Shown here piece after piece: positions 23,440-32,388 of a stretch of 33,525 nucleotides of DNA. Position 1 is the first letter of the stretch. Each line of letters starts with the position of its first letter. The notes beneath the pieces were generated by a model. That model worked only from the letters and a program-made list of their open reading frames with translations, was not told where the DNA came from and made no database searches. The stretch spans positions 1-33,525 of IMG/VR virus record IMGVR_UViG_3300042006_000263; one strand, given 5' to 3'. The position numbers were made by a program, and so were the translations under genes. This DNA comes from a virus.

Positions 23440-23762
23440 GCGGCCACCTCCAACGTGACGCTGTCGCCCAGGTACTTCCCGACGATTTGCAAATTGATTT
23501 GCCCGCCAATGACGGAAATGACGCGCACCTGATCCAACTTCAAACGCGGCTCCCATCGCCCCAGAGCGCGGGCAACCTCAGCCTGTACCGCGCTTTTCCA
23601 GCCTTCGTTGATGGGTAAATCGACGAACCGCCTGAGCTTGCTGCCGTATTCCATACGGTGCCGGCGGCTGCCCAGCGGCGTGCTCAAGATGTCGGCAATG
23701 GATTGGCGCAGGTGCTCGATGCCGGATATGGGTAGGCCGGTCTGGCGATCCATTCCGATCAT
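23436..23762 (-). CDS. Baseplate protein, GPW/gp25 family
   Basis: A 108-residue protein starting MIGMDRQTGLPISGIEHLRQ. The HLRQSIADILSTPLGSRRHR motif and RRFVDLPIN are marks of gp25/P2 gpW baseplate wedge subunits. AAGGA nine bases before this ATG selects it over a GTG three codons earlier. It overlaps both neighbours in the tight baseplate cluster. Confidence 0.95.
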   Translation of the reverse strand: MIGMDRQTGLPISGIEHLRQSIADILSTPLGSRRHRMEYGSKLRRFVDLPINEGWKSAVQAEVARALGRWEPRLKLDQVRVISVIGGQINLQIVGKYLGDSVTLEVAA

Positions 23763-23767
23763 CGATG

Positions 23768-24016
23768 TCACTCCTTGAACGGCTCGTATTCTTCGCTGGC
23801 TTTCAGGAACTTGACCGCTTCGATGTCGGAGGCCGGCACAACGACCGTCGCCTTCTCGACAGGATAGGAACGGTCAGTGCCGGGGATGATCAACAATCGC
23901 GACGTGTAGAGCTTGTCGCGGAATTTCAAGGACTCAGGTGATGAGTAAGTTGAGGATGACAATGCCGGTTCCGTAGACGCTTGCACCTCAGTGACGGACG
24001 TATCGATCTTGGCCAT
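23768..24016 (-). CDS. Hypothetical phage baseplate-cluster protein
   Basis: An 82-residue protein beginning MAKIDTSVTEVQ. The first half is Ser/Thr-rich and probably flexible (STEPALSSSTYSSPESLKF), the second half compact (VEKATVVVPASDIEAVKFL). CTGGAG gives the ribosome site, after a hairpin with T-run. I do not recognise the family. Its place between the spike and gp25 suggests a spike or wedge accessory role. Confidence 0.8.
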   Translation of the reverse strand: MAKIDTSVTEVQASTEPALSSSTYSSPESLKFRDKLYTSRLLIIPGTDRSYPVEKATVVVPASDIEAVKFLKASEEYEPFKE

Positions 24017-24033
24017 GTATTTCTCCAGGCATG

Positions 24034-24055
24034 AAAAAGCCCGCACTGGCGGGCT
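24034..24055 (-). terminator. Hairpin and T-run between the spike gene and the next gene
   Basis: On the minus strand AGCCCGC..GCGGGCT with loop CAGT, followed by TTTTT and then CATGCCTGGAGA. Confidence 0.75.
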
Positions 24056-24066
24056 GTCGTAAATGA

Positions 24067-24636
24067 TTAATGCGTGTGGTGGTTGCTGTTGCCGGTGGCG
24101 TCGATGATTGCGCCGGAGCTGGTGATGCCCTTGGTGACGTGCAACGCCCCTTCGATCATCACCGCCGCTTTCAGGTTGATGTTGCCGGTGGTCACGCTCA
24201 CGGCGCTATCGGTTACGACCGCTTCCGTGCTCGCCACTTTGATGCTGACCGTACCGGTCGGCAGGATGATGGTGTAGCTCTTGGCCTGCCAGTCGTAGAT
24301 CAGCGAGCCGCCATCATCGAAGCGCCAGACCTCGACGTGGTCGCGGTTGTCTGGCGGGGGTCCGGCGTTGCCATAAAGGCCCGGGACAAACGTGCCTTGC
24401 GACACGTCACCACTGGGACTGATCAAACTGCCCTGCTCCCCCAAAGACGGTGCCCGCCAGTGCCTGGCCTTGCCCGCTGCGATACTGTGCCAGCGCACCC
24501 AAGCGCTGACCCATTCACTGCCGTCTGACACGCGACATACCGGCGGCGAAGCGGACAGATCCACCGCGACCACGTAGCAAGCCTTTACCGCCCCCGCGAT
24601 CATGCGGTCATGCTGGGCGCTCGCGTAGCTGCTCAC
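24067..24636 (-). CDS. Baseplate spike protein V (gpV-like)
   Basis: A 189-residue spike, GTG start with GGAGG just upstream. The N-terminal part has the OB-like domain (VKACYVVAVDLSASPPVCRV ... LGEQGSLISPSGD). The C-terminal part is a beta-helix-like repeat of valine/threonine strands (STEAVVTDSAVSVTTGNI). The last residues NHHTH give the HxH motif that holds an iron ion at the tip of P2-type spikes. The spike pierces the outer membrane. It overlaps the previous gene by a GTGA. Confidence 0.9.
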   Translation of the reverse strand: MSSYASAQHDRMIAGAVKACYVVAVDLSASPPVCRVSDGSEWVSAWVRWHSIAAGKARHWRAPSLGEQGSLISPSGDVSQGTFVPGLYGNAGPPPDNRDHVEVWRFDDGGSLIYDWQAKSYTIILPTGTVSIKVASTEAVVTDSAVSVTTGNINLKAAVMIEGALHVTKGITSSGAIIDATGNSNHHTH

Positions 24637-25148
24637 ATCGCCTCCGCGGGGACAAAGTCCTCTTTGACGTCGTCCTCGAAGCCAATCAGCAACGTCCCTG
24701 GTGGTTCGTCCGACCACGGCCATTCCTCAGCGCCGAGATAAACCTGCTGAGTCCACTCCACCAGCCACACGGTGTATCCATCCAGGTGCGGCTGGGTCCA
24801 GTCCTGAAGCGATTGCACAAACTCGGCGGGTTCAACTGCCAACCCCCACGTCTGCGAACGCAGCAGCACCGCCAACTGGGTCGCCAACTGCACGGCCTGT
24901 TGATGATGGTGCGGCTTGATCGGGTCAACAATGATCCGGGCCTCGAACTTGCAGACCAGCGAGGTTTCGCCGGTGCCGATATCGGTACCCGGCTCAATCT
25001 CGGCCACCTCCAGAAACACCGCCGGCAGCAACACGCGATCCTTAATGTCTGGCCAGGCGGTGACGGCCTGCACGCCCGGCAAGTGGGTACGCAGATGCTG
25101 TTCTACCGCCCGATAAAGCTGGTCCAGGCTGAACGGTTCTTCAGACAT
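24633..25148 (-). CDS. Hypothetical phage protein in the head-tail/tail completion cluster
   Basis: A 171-residue protein beginning MSEEPFSLDQLYRAVEQHLR. It is acidic, with a histidine-rich PHHHQQAV stretch and WP/DEPPG segments near the end. The ATG overlaps the upstream gene; an upstream extension in another neighbour's frame is rejected. No family is recognised with confidence. Its place after the Z-like tail protein suggests a tail completion or terminator role. Confidence 0.8.
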   Translation of the reverse strand: MSEEPFSLDQLYRAVEQHLRTHLPGVQAVTAWPDIKDRVLLPAVFLEVAEIEPGTDIGTGETSLVCKFEARIIVDPIKPHHHQQAVQLATQLAVLLRSQTWGLAVEPAEFVQSLQDWTQPHLDGYTVWLVEWTQQVYLGAEEWPWSDEPPGTLLIGFEDDVKEDFVPAEAM

Positions 25149-25806
25149 TGCCGATCCTCTTGAGGTATTTCTGCAGCTCAAAGTTGAGTTCTTGTTTGAG
25201 AATCGCCAACAGGATCTCGTCTGCCTTTTTGACCCAGCTGTCGAAATGCGGCCGGGCTTGCTCCAGCGACACCTTGGCTTTGGCCAGCGGGAAACGACTA
25301 CCGTTTTCAGCGACCCAACCCGAACTCGGCCCGCGACCGGGGGACACCGTGCTGTCCGGGTAGTCGTCCGCGTTGAAATGCTTGCTGGCCGTGCGAATCC
25401 AGATGTCGGGCTTGTTGCCGTAGACCTTCTTGAGAAAGGCACCTTCATAACGCCGCCCCGCCACCGACACACCGCTGCCGGTCTGCCGCGCCCGGCCGAT
25501 CCGGCTGGATTCGATGCTGTTCAACCCGAACCACAGCTTGCCGCTCGCGGCCGCGCCGGAAACTGGATAGCTGCGCAACCGCTGACGCACCGCCGCTACG
25601 GCAATGCGCTCTGACCGGCTGACGGCTCGGGCGATGTGCGTGCGCAACCTTCCCAACGTCTTGTTGATCGCGCGCCGATGAGCCGCAGCAGCCGCTTTCG
25701 GCACCACCTTGGCAAAGTCCTGGAACGCCTGAAAATCTGCGGCCGAGGACTGGATAGAGATCATCCCGCCCCCGGCGGAGGGTTTGAAATAGCTGCCGAC
25801 GCTCAT
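25141..25806 (-). CDS. Phage minor tail protein Z-like
   Basis: A 221-residue basic protein. The AAAAAHRRAINKTLGRLRTH segment and GRRYEGAFLKKVYGNKPDI match the prophage minor tail protein Z family, which acts in tail tube completion. It overlaps the upstream gene by four bases. Confidence 0.85.
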   Translation of the reverse strand: MSVGSYFKPSAGGGMISIQSSAADFQAFQDFAKVVPKAAAAAHRRAINKTLGRLRTHIARAVSRSERIAVAAVRQRLRSYPVSGAAASGKLWFGLNSIESSRIGRARQTGSGVSVAGRRYEGAFLKKVYGNKPDIWIRTASKHFNADDYPDSTVSPGRGPSSGWVAENGSRFPLAKAKVSLEQARPHFDSWVKKADEILLAILKQELNFELQKYLKRIGNV

Positions 25807-26123
25807 GGGCGCAACCTCAGAATCAGGGCGACCAGACCGTCGCCGCTCGGTTCGAGCTGGATCAGGTCGTAGTCACCGCCGCCATCCAAGGCAGGCAAGT
25901 CAACGCTGACCAAAATGCCCTGCTCCAAACCTTGCGAATCGCTGACGCGGATCTCGAAACGAGGCTCGCGCAACCCGGTATTGAGCTTGCCGAACTTGGG
26001 CTGCAACCAGGGCGCGGCGAACATGCCGAACACTGGCTCGTCGCGACCCTCAATCCGCGCGGTGTCGCCCAGCGTTTCGAACACCACCGCGTCGACTTCA
26101 GCGATCAGATCGCGAAAGCCCAC
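25803..26123 (-). CDS. Probable head-tail joining protein
   Basis: A 106-residue protein beginning MGFRDLIAEVDAVVF from GTG at 26123. The helical start, then strands with VFGMFAAPW and FEIRVSDSQ, fit the small connector proteins of the lambda FII/head-tail joining type that follow the capsid gene. The GTG lies two bases after the capsid stop, so translation is likely coupled. The family call rests mostly on size and position. Confidence 0.7.
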   Translation of the reverse strand: MGFRDLIAEVDAVVFETLGDTARIEGRDEPVFGMFAAPWLQPKFGKLNTGLREPRFEIRVSDSQGLEQGILVSVDLPALDGGGDYDLIQLEPSGDGLVALILRLRP

Positions 26124-26125
26124 GG

Positions 26126-27121
26126 TTAGAGTTCCAGCAGGATCTGGGCGCGCGGTCGAGTGCACAGGTGCAGCGGGTTGGACTGCGCCTCACCTGTCAT
26201 GCCTTTGTTGAAGGGCAGCGGCTCGATCATGCTGTAGTACGGAATGCCCTGCGTGTTGACCGTTTCCATGTAATCAGCCGGCGCGAACACAGAGATATAA
26301 AGGTCGGGGACGCCTTCGGGAACCAGCAGCGCCTTGTCGTCATGAACAAAGGAAACGCCGGCCACCTTGCCACGGTAGCGCTCCCAGATGATGCCGCCGA
26401 ACTCGAAGCTTTCACGAGCATCACCGCGCAGGGCCGCTGCCTGCTGACTGTTGAGGTAGGTCTCTTTGACCGACTTGTGAACGATCAGCTTGTTCCAGAA
26501 GTTCTTGCCGCAGAAGGCGCGAGAACCGGTGCTGGTCACACTGCCGAGCGCGTCTTCCTGCATGTCCAGCGCTTCACCACACTTGACCCGCAGCTCAGTG
26601 CCCGCATCCGCCAGTCCCATGGGCAACTTTTGACGCGCCACACCGAAGCGGTCATAGAGATCCAGCAATACCGTTTTGCCATCGGCGTCGAGGATCTGGC
26701 CATTCAATGCGCCCATACGCTGGAACTCGTGCGTGGCGTCCAACTGGCGCCGCGCCTTGGCCAGGCGCGCATTGACCACGTCCTGCACCGCCTGTAACTC
26801 AGTGCGAGTGCCGAAGGCGCGGATACCTTGGATCTCATCAGCCTTGATGGTGAAGCGCTCAGGCAGATGCACGGTGTTGAACGGGATCAGGTTGCGCTTG
26901 CTGGCCGCAACTACCAAGCCTGAACCACCACGCTCGCCAGCAGGCACCAGTGCCAGGGTGTCGCCGTCCTTCTCGATCTGAACGGTCAGGGTGGTGATGC
27001 CTTCTTCGCGAAACAGGCCCAGCGCGCTGATGCGCCCCGGCAAGTAAGGTTGATCATTGAGTGCAGCGGTGAGCGAAGTAACGGTAAACGCTTCGTCGTC
27101 AAAAATGGCGATATCGGCCAT
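26126..27121 (-). CDS. Phage major capsid protein E
   Basis: A 331-residue capsid protein of the lambda gpE family: MADIAIFDDEAFTVTSLTAA, LGLFREEGITTLTVQIEKDG, and C-terminal NPLHLCTRPRAQILLEL are typical. It builds the icosahedral head. TGGAG precedes the ATG, after a hairpin with T-run (27140-27162). The longer open frame to 27166 crosses that hairpin and is rejected. Confidence 0.95.
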   Translation of the reverse strand: MADIAIFDDEAFTVTSLTAALNDQPYLPGRISALGLFREEGITTLTVQIEKDGDTLALVPAGERGGSGLVVAASKRNLIPFNTVHLPERFTIKADEIQGIRAFGTRTELQAVQDVVNARLAKARRQLDATHEFQRMGALNGQILDADGKTVLLDLYDRFGVARQKLPMGLADAGTELRVKCGEALDMQEDALGSVTSTGSRAFCGKNFWNKLIVHKSVKETYLNSQQAAALRGDARESFEFGGIIWERYRGKVAGVSFVHDDKALLVPEGVPDLYISVFAPADYMETVNTQGIPYYSMIEPLPFNKGMTGEAQSNPLHLCTRPRAQILLEL

Positions 27122-27139
27122 GGGTATTCTCCAGAAACG

Positions 27140-27162
27140 AAAAATCCCGCACGCGGCGGGAT
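27140..27162 (-). terminator. Hairpin and T-run before the major capsid gene
   Basis: On the minus strand ATCCCGC..GCGGGAT followed by TTTTT and CGTTTCTGGAGA, the same leader as before the sheath gene. Confidence 0.7.
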
Positions 27163-27184
27163 GCATATAAAAGAAGGAAACGCG

Positions 27185-27529
27185 CTAGCGGACGATCAGC
27201 GAATGTGCGGCCAAGGCTTTCTCGGCGGCCAGATCGAGGCCGGTCAAGTGCGCTTCGCTGACCTCGGCCAGCCGCACCACGGCGCGACCGCGACGCACCA
27301 CGTCGGATTCGCCGAGCGGGCCGTAGAGAATTGCGACAGCGTTTTCTGTGCCGTCCTCCGCCGTTGGGTTGTACGGTGCGAATTCGCCGCTGGCAGTCAC
27401 CAGCCCGAGAATTTGGCCCGGCCACAATGCTGGACCCGCCGCGACATTGATCGCTTCGCGCGAGATCGTGCCGGCGCCCTCGGACAGCAGGAATTCACCT
27501 GCGTGCATCGGTTCCTGTTTGATGGTCAT
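27185..27529 (-). CDS. Head decoration protein (lambda gpD type)
   Basis: A 114-residue protein starting MTIKQEPMHAGEFLLSEGAG. The GEFLLSEG and PGQILGLV motifs are characteristic of gpD-like head-stabilising proteins. The ATG overlaps the protease stop. It is followed by the hairpin before the capsid gene. Confidence 0.95.
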   Translation of the reverse strand: MTIKQEPMHAGEFLLSEGAGTISREAINVAAGPALWPGQILGLVTASGEFAPYNPTAEDGTENAVAILYGPLGESDVVRRGRAVVRLAEVSEAHLTGLDLAAEKALAAHSLIVR

Positions 27530-28680
27530 GCTCGTGCTCCTTTCGCGCCGCGCGCGGTTCCAGTTTGAGCCGCTTGGCGAGCAGCCCAAATCGAGTTGGG
27601 GTCAGGTTGTTTGGCCAGCACCTTGGGCGCTGGGTCATCCGCCAGCGGCAGACTGTTGTCGATTTCAAAGCCTTTGCCGCTGGTGACAATCTTGTCGAAC
27701 AGACGCGCCCGCACCGCCGCCGCATCAAGACCGGCCGCGACATACTCGGTGCTGAATTCCGGCAGACGCGCGGCCACGCAGAGGTCGTTCACCGCCTTGG
27801 CGCGAGCCAGGCCCGCGAGAACGACTTCCTCGCTTTCGAGCTGGGTAGAATTGAGCAGCGGCTCGATCAAATTGCTGATGCCTGCCGCCGTGCAGCGCTG
27901 AGTAATCAGCAGTGCCAACTTGGCCGAGTCGACGACAGGCGGCACCAGCGGCGGATCGACAGGTTCGAGTTCGGGATCCGGTTCAGGCAGCTCGTCGAGC
28001 TGGGCCAGCAGTTCAGCCGGTGCGTTCTGGAATCGTTGCAGCACCGCGCCTTGACCGAGACAGGCTTTGACCTTGACGCCGTCGCCCACTTCATCGGCCA
28101 GGCCCAAAGCCACCGCTTCGTTGGCGGTCAGCCAGGTTTCGGCCGCCACCAACCGCCGCAGCTCCACCTCATCAATTTCGGGGGCTTTGGCCTTGTACGC
28201 GGCAATGATCGCTTCCATGGTTTGATCGAGCACGTCGGCTATCTTGCGAAAGCCTTCGGCATCACCGGCGGCATAAGTCCACGGGTTGTGGATCATCAAC
28301 ATTGCGTTGGAGGCGATCACCACCCGGTGGGCACCGCACACGGCGACACTGGCGGCGCTCGCTGCCAGCGCATCAATCCGCCCGGTGCAGCGCTCGCCCA
28401 GACGCGACAGCGCGTTGTGCATAGCCAGACCGTCGAAAAGATCGCCGCCGATGCTGTTGAACGCGGCGACCACCGGTGAAACGCCGTCATCCATGGCACG
28501 CAGATCCTGCACGAACTGATTGGCAGTGATGCCCCATGCGCCGATCTCGCCATAGACGAAAACCTCGATCACCCGCTCGGTGGTCTCTCCGCTGGATTGC
28601 AGGGCGTACCAGGTCTTGTCCTGAACTTCGACGCGTTTGCCGGCGCGGTTGTAAATGCGCGGTCGCGCTTGGTTGCTCAT
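27526..28680 (-). CDS. Head maturation protease (ClpP/S49-like) with C-terminal scaffold-like region
   Basis: A 384-residue protein. Residues about 35-220 form a ClpP-like serine protease, with the nucleophile likely S108 (LAASAASVAVCG) and H131 (MLMIHNPW). The C-terminal part after about residue 225 is Pro/Glu-rich then helical (PEPDPELEPVDPPL), as in protease-scaffold proteins of lambda C/Nu3 type. It cuts capsid and connector proteins during head assembly. It directly follows the portal gene, with a four-base overlap. Confidence 0.9.
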   Translation of the reverse strand: MSNQARPRIYNRAGKRVEVQDKTWYALQSSGETTERVIEVFVYGEIGAWGITANQFVQDLRAMDDGVSPVVAAFNSIGGDLFDGLAMHNALSRLGERCTGRIDALAASAASVAVCGAHRVVIASNAMLMIHNPWTYAAGDAEGFRKIADVLDQTMEAIIAAYKAKAPEIDEVELRRLVAAETWLTANEAVALGLADEVGDGVKVKACLGQGAVLQRFQNAPAELLAQLDELPEPDPELEPVDPPLVPPVVDSAKLALLITQRCTAAGISNLIEPLLNSTQLESEEVVLAGLARAKAVNDLCVAARLPEFSTEYVAAGLDAAAVRARLFDKIVTSGKGFEIDNSLPLADDPAPKVLAKQPDPNSIWAARQAAQTGTARGAKGARA

Positions 28681-30158
28681 GGTTGCTCCTTGTCGTCGGT
28701 GTCTTCGACGGCATCAAGGGTGTTGTAGTTGAGGCCCAGTTTTGTGGCCCGTGCCAGATCGGCAGCGTTTTCCAGATCGACCGTTTCGGCGTCGTAGCCG
28801 GTGCGCAGCACCATCTCACTGCGAGAGGAAAAGCCGGCCTGTACTTCCATCCGGCGTGCCTGCACGTCCTGTACTGGCTGGATGTAGGCCCAGCCTTGAG
28901 GCACCCAGCGAGTGCGCAGGTACTGACGGCGTTTCTGTGCGTAATCGTCCAGCACCAGGACGCCAGACAGCACCGCCATGTCCATCCACGCCGCCCGTAC
29001 TGGACGGCAGAGCTGATGCACGTACACGCTGAATTGCAGTTGTTCCAGACGGCGCCGAAACTCGTTGAGCACCACCCGAAGCGCTCGGTCGTTGATGCCG
29101 CGCATGTCGCCCGTGAGGATCTCGTAAGGCGTTCCCGACCCTGCTGCAGCAGCCATCAGTTGCTGCCGCATGAAGTCCGGGTAGTTGTTGCCGGCGTCTG
29201 GGGGCTTGGAGAACTCAACCTCTTCGCCTGCTCCAAGTTCCTGCATGGTGCCGGGTTCGAGCGCGATCATCGGGGTGAAGCCATCGCGATCCAGATCGAG
29301 CGGTTGACCGGTCACCGGATCTCTGGGAAGTGGTCCCGAGTCTGGTGCCGGACGCTTGATGAAACCGGCAAACAGGTTGGCCACTTCCTGGCGGAACAGC
29401 ACCGCGTCGTCGTAGTTGTCCAGACTGCGAAGGCGTTTGAGCACCGGCGACAATCGCGGCACACCGCGCAACTGGCCAGGCTCCACCGGTTCGAAGATGT
29501 GCAGCACCTGAGCCGCCGGCACGCGGACCAGCTGGTTGTAGCCGGCGTTCAGCGAGACTGCATCGCGCGGATGCGACAGGTACATCCAGTACGCCACCCG
29601 CTTGCCGCCGGGAGTGAACTCGATGCCAGCGCGGATGACGTTGCCGTTTTTGGTGGTCTCGAATTTGTCGTGCGGCACAAATTCCGGTGCGAGGATCTGC
29701 AGCTGCAACGGAACTGCTAAACCTTCATCCAGACCGCGTGGACGCAACCGAACGAAGCATTCGCCCGAGGTTTCCACCGTGCGCGCCACCAGCGCCTGCT
29801 GGCCGTAGAAGTCGGTGCGATCATCCGCGTCCGACTCATCAACCCAATCCCCCCACAGCACCTGCAGCACTTTGCGCAGAGCATCGTCGTCGGTCGTTGG
29901 CCTCGGAGTGATGCCCGTGCCGATCAGGTTGCTGACACGCTTGTCGATGACGTTGAAGGCATACGGGTCATTGCGAACCGCCGCCCGCGAGCGCGACCGA
30001 AGATTGCGCAGAGCCGGGGTGTTGATGCTGTTGATCCCATTGTCGGGAGCGTCCCAACCAGTGGAGCGGCGCCCTTCACCAGCGCCTTCGTAACTGGCCT
30101 TGATGTTGGACGGCAGAACAAATCCGCTACGGGTCAGCGTGGGGAAGTGTCGGGCCAT
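28677..30158 (-). CDS. Phage portal protein (lambda gpB family)
   Basis: A 493-residue portal subunit: an RNDPYAFNVIDKRVSNLIGT motif near the start, QILAPEFVPHDKF and DDYAQKRRQYLRTRWVPQGW, as in lambda-family portals. Twelve subunits form the DNA entry channel at one head vertex. It overlaps gpW (TGATG) and the protease gene. Confidence 0.95.
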   Translation of the reverse strand: MARHFPTLTRSGFVLPSNIKASYEGAGEGRRSTGWDAPDNGINSINTPALRNLRSRSRAAVRNDPYAFNVIDKRVSNLIGTGITPRPTTDDDALRKVLQVLWGDWVDESDADDRTDFYGQQALVARTVETSGECFVRLRPRGLDEGLAVPLQLQILAPEFVPHDKFETTKNGNVIRAGIEFTPGGKRVAYWMYLSHPRDAVSLNAGYNQLVRVPAAQVLHIFEPVEPGQLRGVPRLSPVLKRLRSLDNYDDAVLFRQEVANLFAGFIKRPAPDSGPLPRDPVTGQPLDLDRDGFTPMIALEPGTMQELGAGEEVEFSKPPDAGNNYPDFMRQQLMAAAAGSGTPYEILTGDMRGINDRALRVVLNEFRRRLEQLQFSVYVHQLCRPVRAAWMDMAVLSGVLVLDDYAQKRRQYLRTRWVPQGWAYIQPVQDVQARRMEVQAGFSSRSEMVLRTGYDAETVDLENAADLARATKLGLNYNTLDAVEDTDDKEQP

Positions 30159-30364
30159 CAGACCCCCTTCCCTGCATGGTACAGCCGGACCACGCGCGAA
30201 CGTGGCCCAGCTGCACTTGCCAACGACGCACGTATTTCTTCCCGCGCCTTGAGCAGCTCATCGACCGTGCGGTATTCCACGGTGCGGTCGGTGTAGCGCA
30301 CAGTTTTCTCACCACGAGCAATGGCCGCCTCAACCGCGTCGAGGTGCTTTTTTGTAAAGGACAT
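30158..30364 (-). CDS. Head-tail connector gpW
   Basis: A 68-residue protein starting MSFTKKHLDAVEAAIARGEK. This and VRYTDRTVEYRTVDELLKAR are the gpW signature. gpW plugs the portal after DNA packaging. It starts one base after the terminase stop and overlaps the portal start. Confidence 0.95.
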   Translation of the reverse strand: MSFTKKHLDAVEAAIARGEKTVRYTDRTVEYRTVDELLKAREEIRASLASAAGPRSRVVRLYHAGKGV

Positions 30365-30365
30365 A

Positions 30366-32384
30366 TCAGCGTCTCTTCAGATAGCCGCTGGCAGAGCTGC
30401 GGCGTTGAGGGGGTGCTGCCGGTCGCGCTTGCGTAACCGGTGCAGCGGGTGGTTGTGCGGGCTGGGCTTGGCGTACAGCAGCAGGCGCAGGTGATTGTTC
30501 AGCATCAAGCCGCTCGCCCTGGACAGGCTTGATGACGTCATCGAACAAGCCGGACTGGGCCAGTGCTTGTCGCACCCTGTCCCAATCGTGTTCCTGATAG
30601 CGATTGATGCCGAGGTAATGCGCCATCGCCAGGCAGTACACCATCAGGTCGAGCGCTTCGTTGCGCTCAGCCTTGCCCTTCACCCACTCGATGCGCTTGT
30701 GTCCGCGTACGTATCGCACGACTTTGCGCTCGGCGACGCACTGGGCGAAGAATTCGTCCGACAGGTCGTTGGCAAAGTGCAGCGATCCCGGACCGTCCGG
30801 GAATGGATAACGGTTGTAGATCCAGTCTTTGGCGGTGTCGGTACCGACAAACCACAGCTCGGCGCCGTTGCGTTCGGTCTGTCCCTTCCATGTCACGTCG
30901 ACCATGGACGGGCGCTGTGCAATGACCGGCCTGCCCGGCTTGCTCGCCCCCTTGATGGCGAAGATATTGCGCCAGCGACGAACGCGGCAGAACTGGTAGA
31001 CCTCATCGGTGTGGTGACCACCGGAGTCGACACCCACGGCGAGAATCGCCAGACCCACACCACAAGGATGCCGGTAACGAGCCTTAAGCTTCTCATCCAG
31101 CACCGCCCAGGTGCGGTCGTCTGCCGGATCACCCCAGATGACTTGGTGATCAACCACCCAGCGCTCCATGCCGACGCCGAAGCCCATCACCATCAGTTCC
31201 AGACGATTGGCCTGAACGTCGACGGCGCCGGTCAGCATCAGCACGCCTGACGGCATAGCGCCGAGGGTGTAGGTTTCCTGACGAGCCCTGGCGATTAACA
31301 CTTCAGCCTTGGTCTGCTCGAGCGAGCTGTCCCATACTTTGGCCAGACGGGTGTTGTAAAACACCTGCATAAGGCTGGTATCGCCCTGCGCCTGAGCTTT
31401 TTTCGCGTCCTCGAACTCGATGGCGAGCGATGTCCAGTCCATCCAGCCGGTCGGCGAATACAGGGCGCTGAGATGAAAGCCAACCGTCTTGCCGTCGCCG
31501 GTACCATGCGCACGCCATTCACCGCGAGCGAGCATGTCGGTTTTGTGGTGCTCCTCGATCAGAACGTCACATTCAGGGTCTCCGCACTCGTAATGGACGG
31601 TGCTGAAGTCCGCGCTGTAGTGCAGCCGTTCCCACTCAAGCACCTGCATGTGTCCACAATGCGGGCATGGCACGTAGTAGTGACGCTGATCGCTGGACTC
31701 GAACATATCGGCGATTCGCGAGGCGCCCTTGATCGTCGGCGAGCTGGAAAAGTAAATCTTCGCATTGCGGCCGAAGTTGGTCGCACGCGTCTCTGCCAGC
31801 CTGATGGGATCACCCTCCTGGCCGACGTCGTTCTCCCAGCGGTCGACTTCGTCGCCGTAGATGTAGCGTGCCGACAGCTCCGATAGGTTGGCCGCAGAAC
31901 CGGCGGTAGTGACGTACAGCGAGCCGCCTTCGAACTCCTTGGTGTCCATCGTGTTGCGTGCGTCCCGCGAGCGGGTGGCCGCGACCCGCTCGCGCAGCAC
32001 GGGAGTGGCTTTGATGGTCTTGCTGATCCGCCCCGACACCCGCTTGGAAAGGCCGAGGCTGGGCAGCAGCGCCAGGATGTTCGACGGTGCCATGTGAATC
32101 AGGCCGCCCATCCAGTTGAGCGCGATCTGGGTTTTCATCAACTGCGAAGCCACCATGGTGACCACGCGTCTGCAGGGATGAGCCGGCGACAGGCAACGCA
32201 TCGGCTCGCGGGCATAAGGTGTCCGTGAGGTGCGGTACTGGCCGGGCTCAGGAGCACCGGTGTCACGCGGGATTCGCATGTACTCGTCGGCCCATTCATC
32301 GATCCAGAGATCGGGGTCGGGACGCAGCCCACGGAAGTAGTTCTCACGGTACACCTGTGCACCGTCAGAAAATTCCGTGTGCAT
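30366..32384 (-). CDS. Terminase large subunit (GpA family)
   Basis: A 672-residue packaging motor. The ATPase has a degenerate Walker A (VASQLMKTQ) typical of GpA and Walker B YIYGDEVDR. A zinc-ribbon CPHCGH...CGDPEC lies near residues 235-270. The nuclease half has GAVDVQANRLELMVMGFG with a catalytic-type aspartate. The C-terminal tail is Pro/Gln/Ala-rich. It starts four bases after the small subunit stop, with no Shine-Dalgarno, so translation should be coupled. A further GTTCAC copy lies at this junction (32392-32397). Confidence 0.95.
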   Translation of the reverse strand: MHTEFSDGAQVYRENYFRGLRPDPDLWIDEWADEYMRIPRDTGAPEPGQYRTSRTPYAREPMRCLSPAHPCRRVVTMVASQLMKTQIALNWMGGLIHMAPSNILALLPSLGLSKRVSGRISKTIKATPVLRERVAATRSRDARNTMDTKEFEGGSLYVTTAGSAANLSELSARYIYGDEVDRWENDVGQEGDPIRLAETRATNFGRNAKIYFSSSPTIKGASRIADMFESSDQRHYYVPCPHCGHMQVLEWERLHYSADFSTVHYECGDPECDVLIEEHHKTDMLARGEWRAHGTGDGKTVGFHLSALYSPTGWMDWTSLAIEFEDAKKAQAQGDTSLMQVFYNTRLAKVWDSSLEQTKAEVLIARARQETYTLGAMPSGVLMLTGAVDVQANRLELMVMGFGVGMERWVVDHQVIWGDPADDRTWAVLDEKLKARYRHPCGVGLAILAVGVDSGGHHTDEVYQFCRVRRWRNIFAIKGASKPGRPVIAQRPSMVDVTWKGQTERNGAELWFVGTDTAKDWIYNRYPFPDGPGSLHFANDLSDEFFAQCVAERKVVRYVRGHKRIEWVKGKAERNEALDLMVYCLAMAHYLGINRYQEHDWDRVRQALAQSGLFDDVIKPVQGERLDAEQSPAPAAVRQAQPAQPPAAPVTQARPAAPPQRRSSASGYLKRR

Positions 32385-32388
32385 AGGT

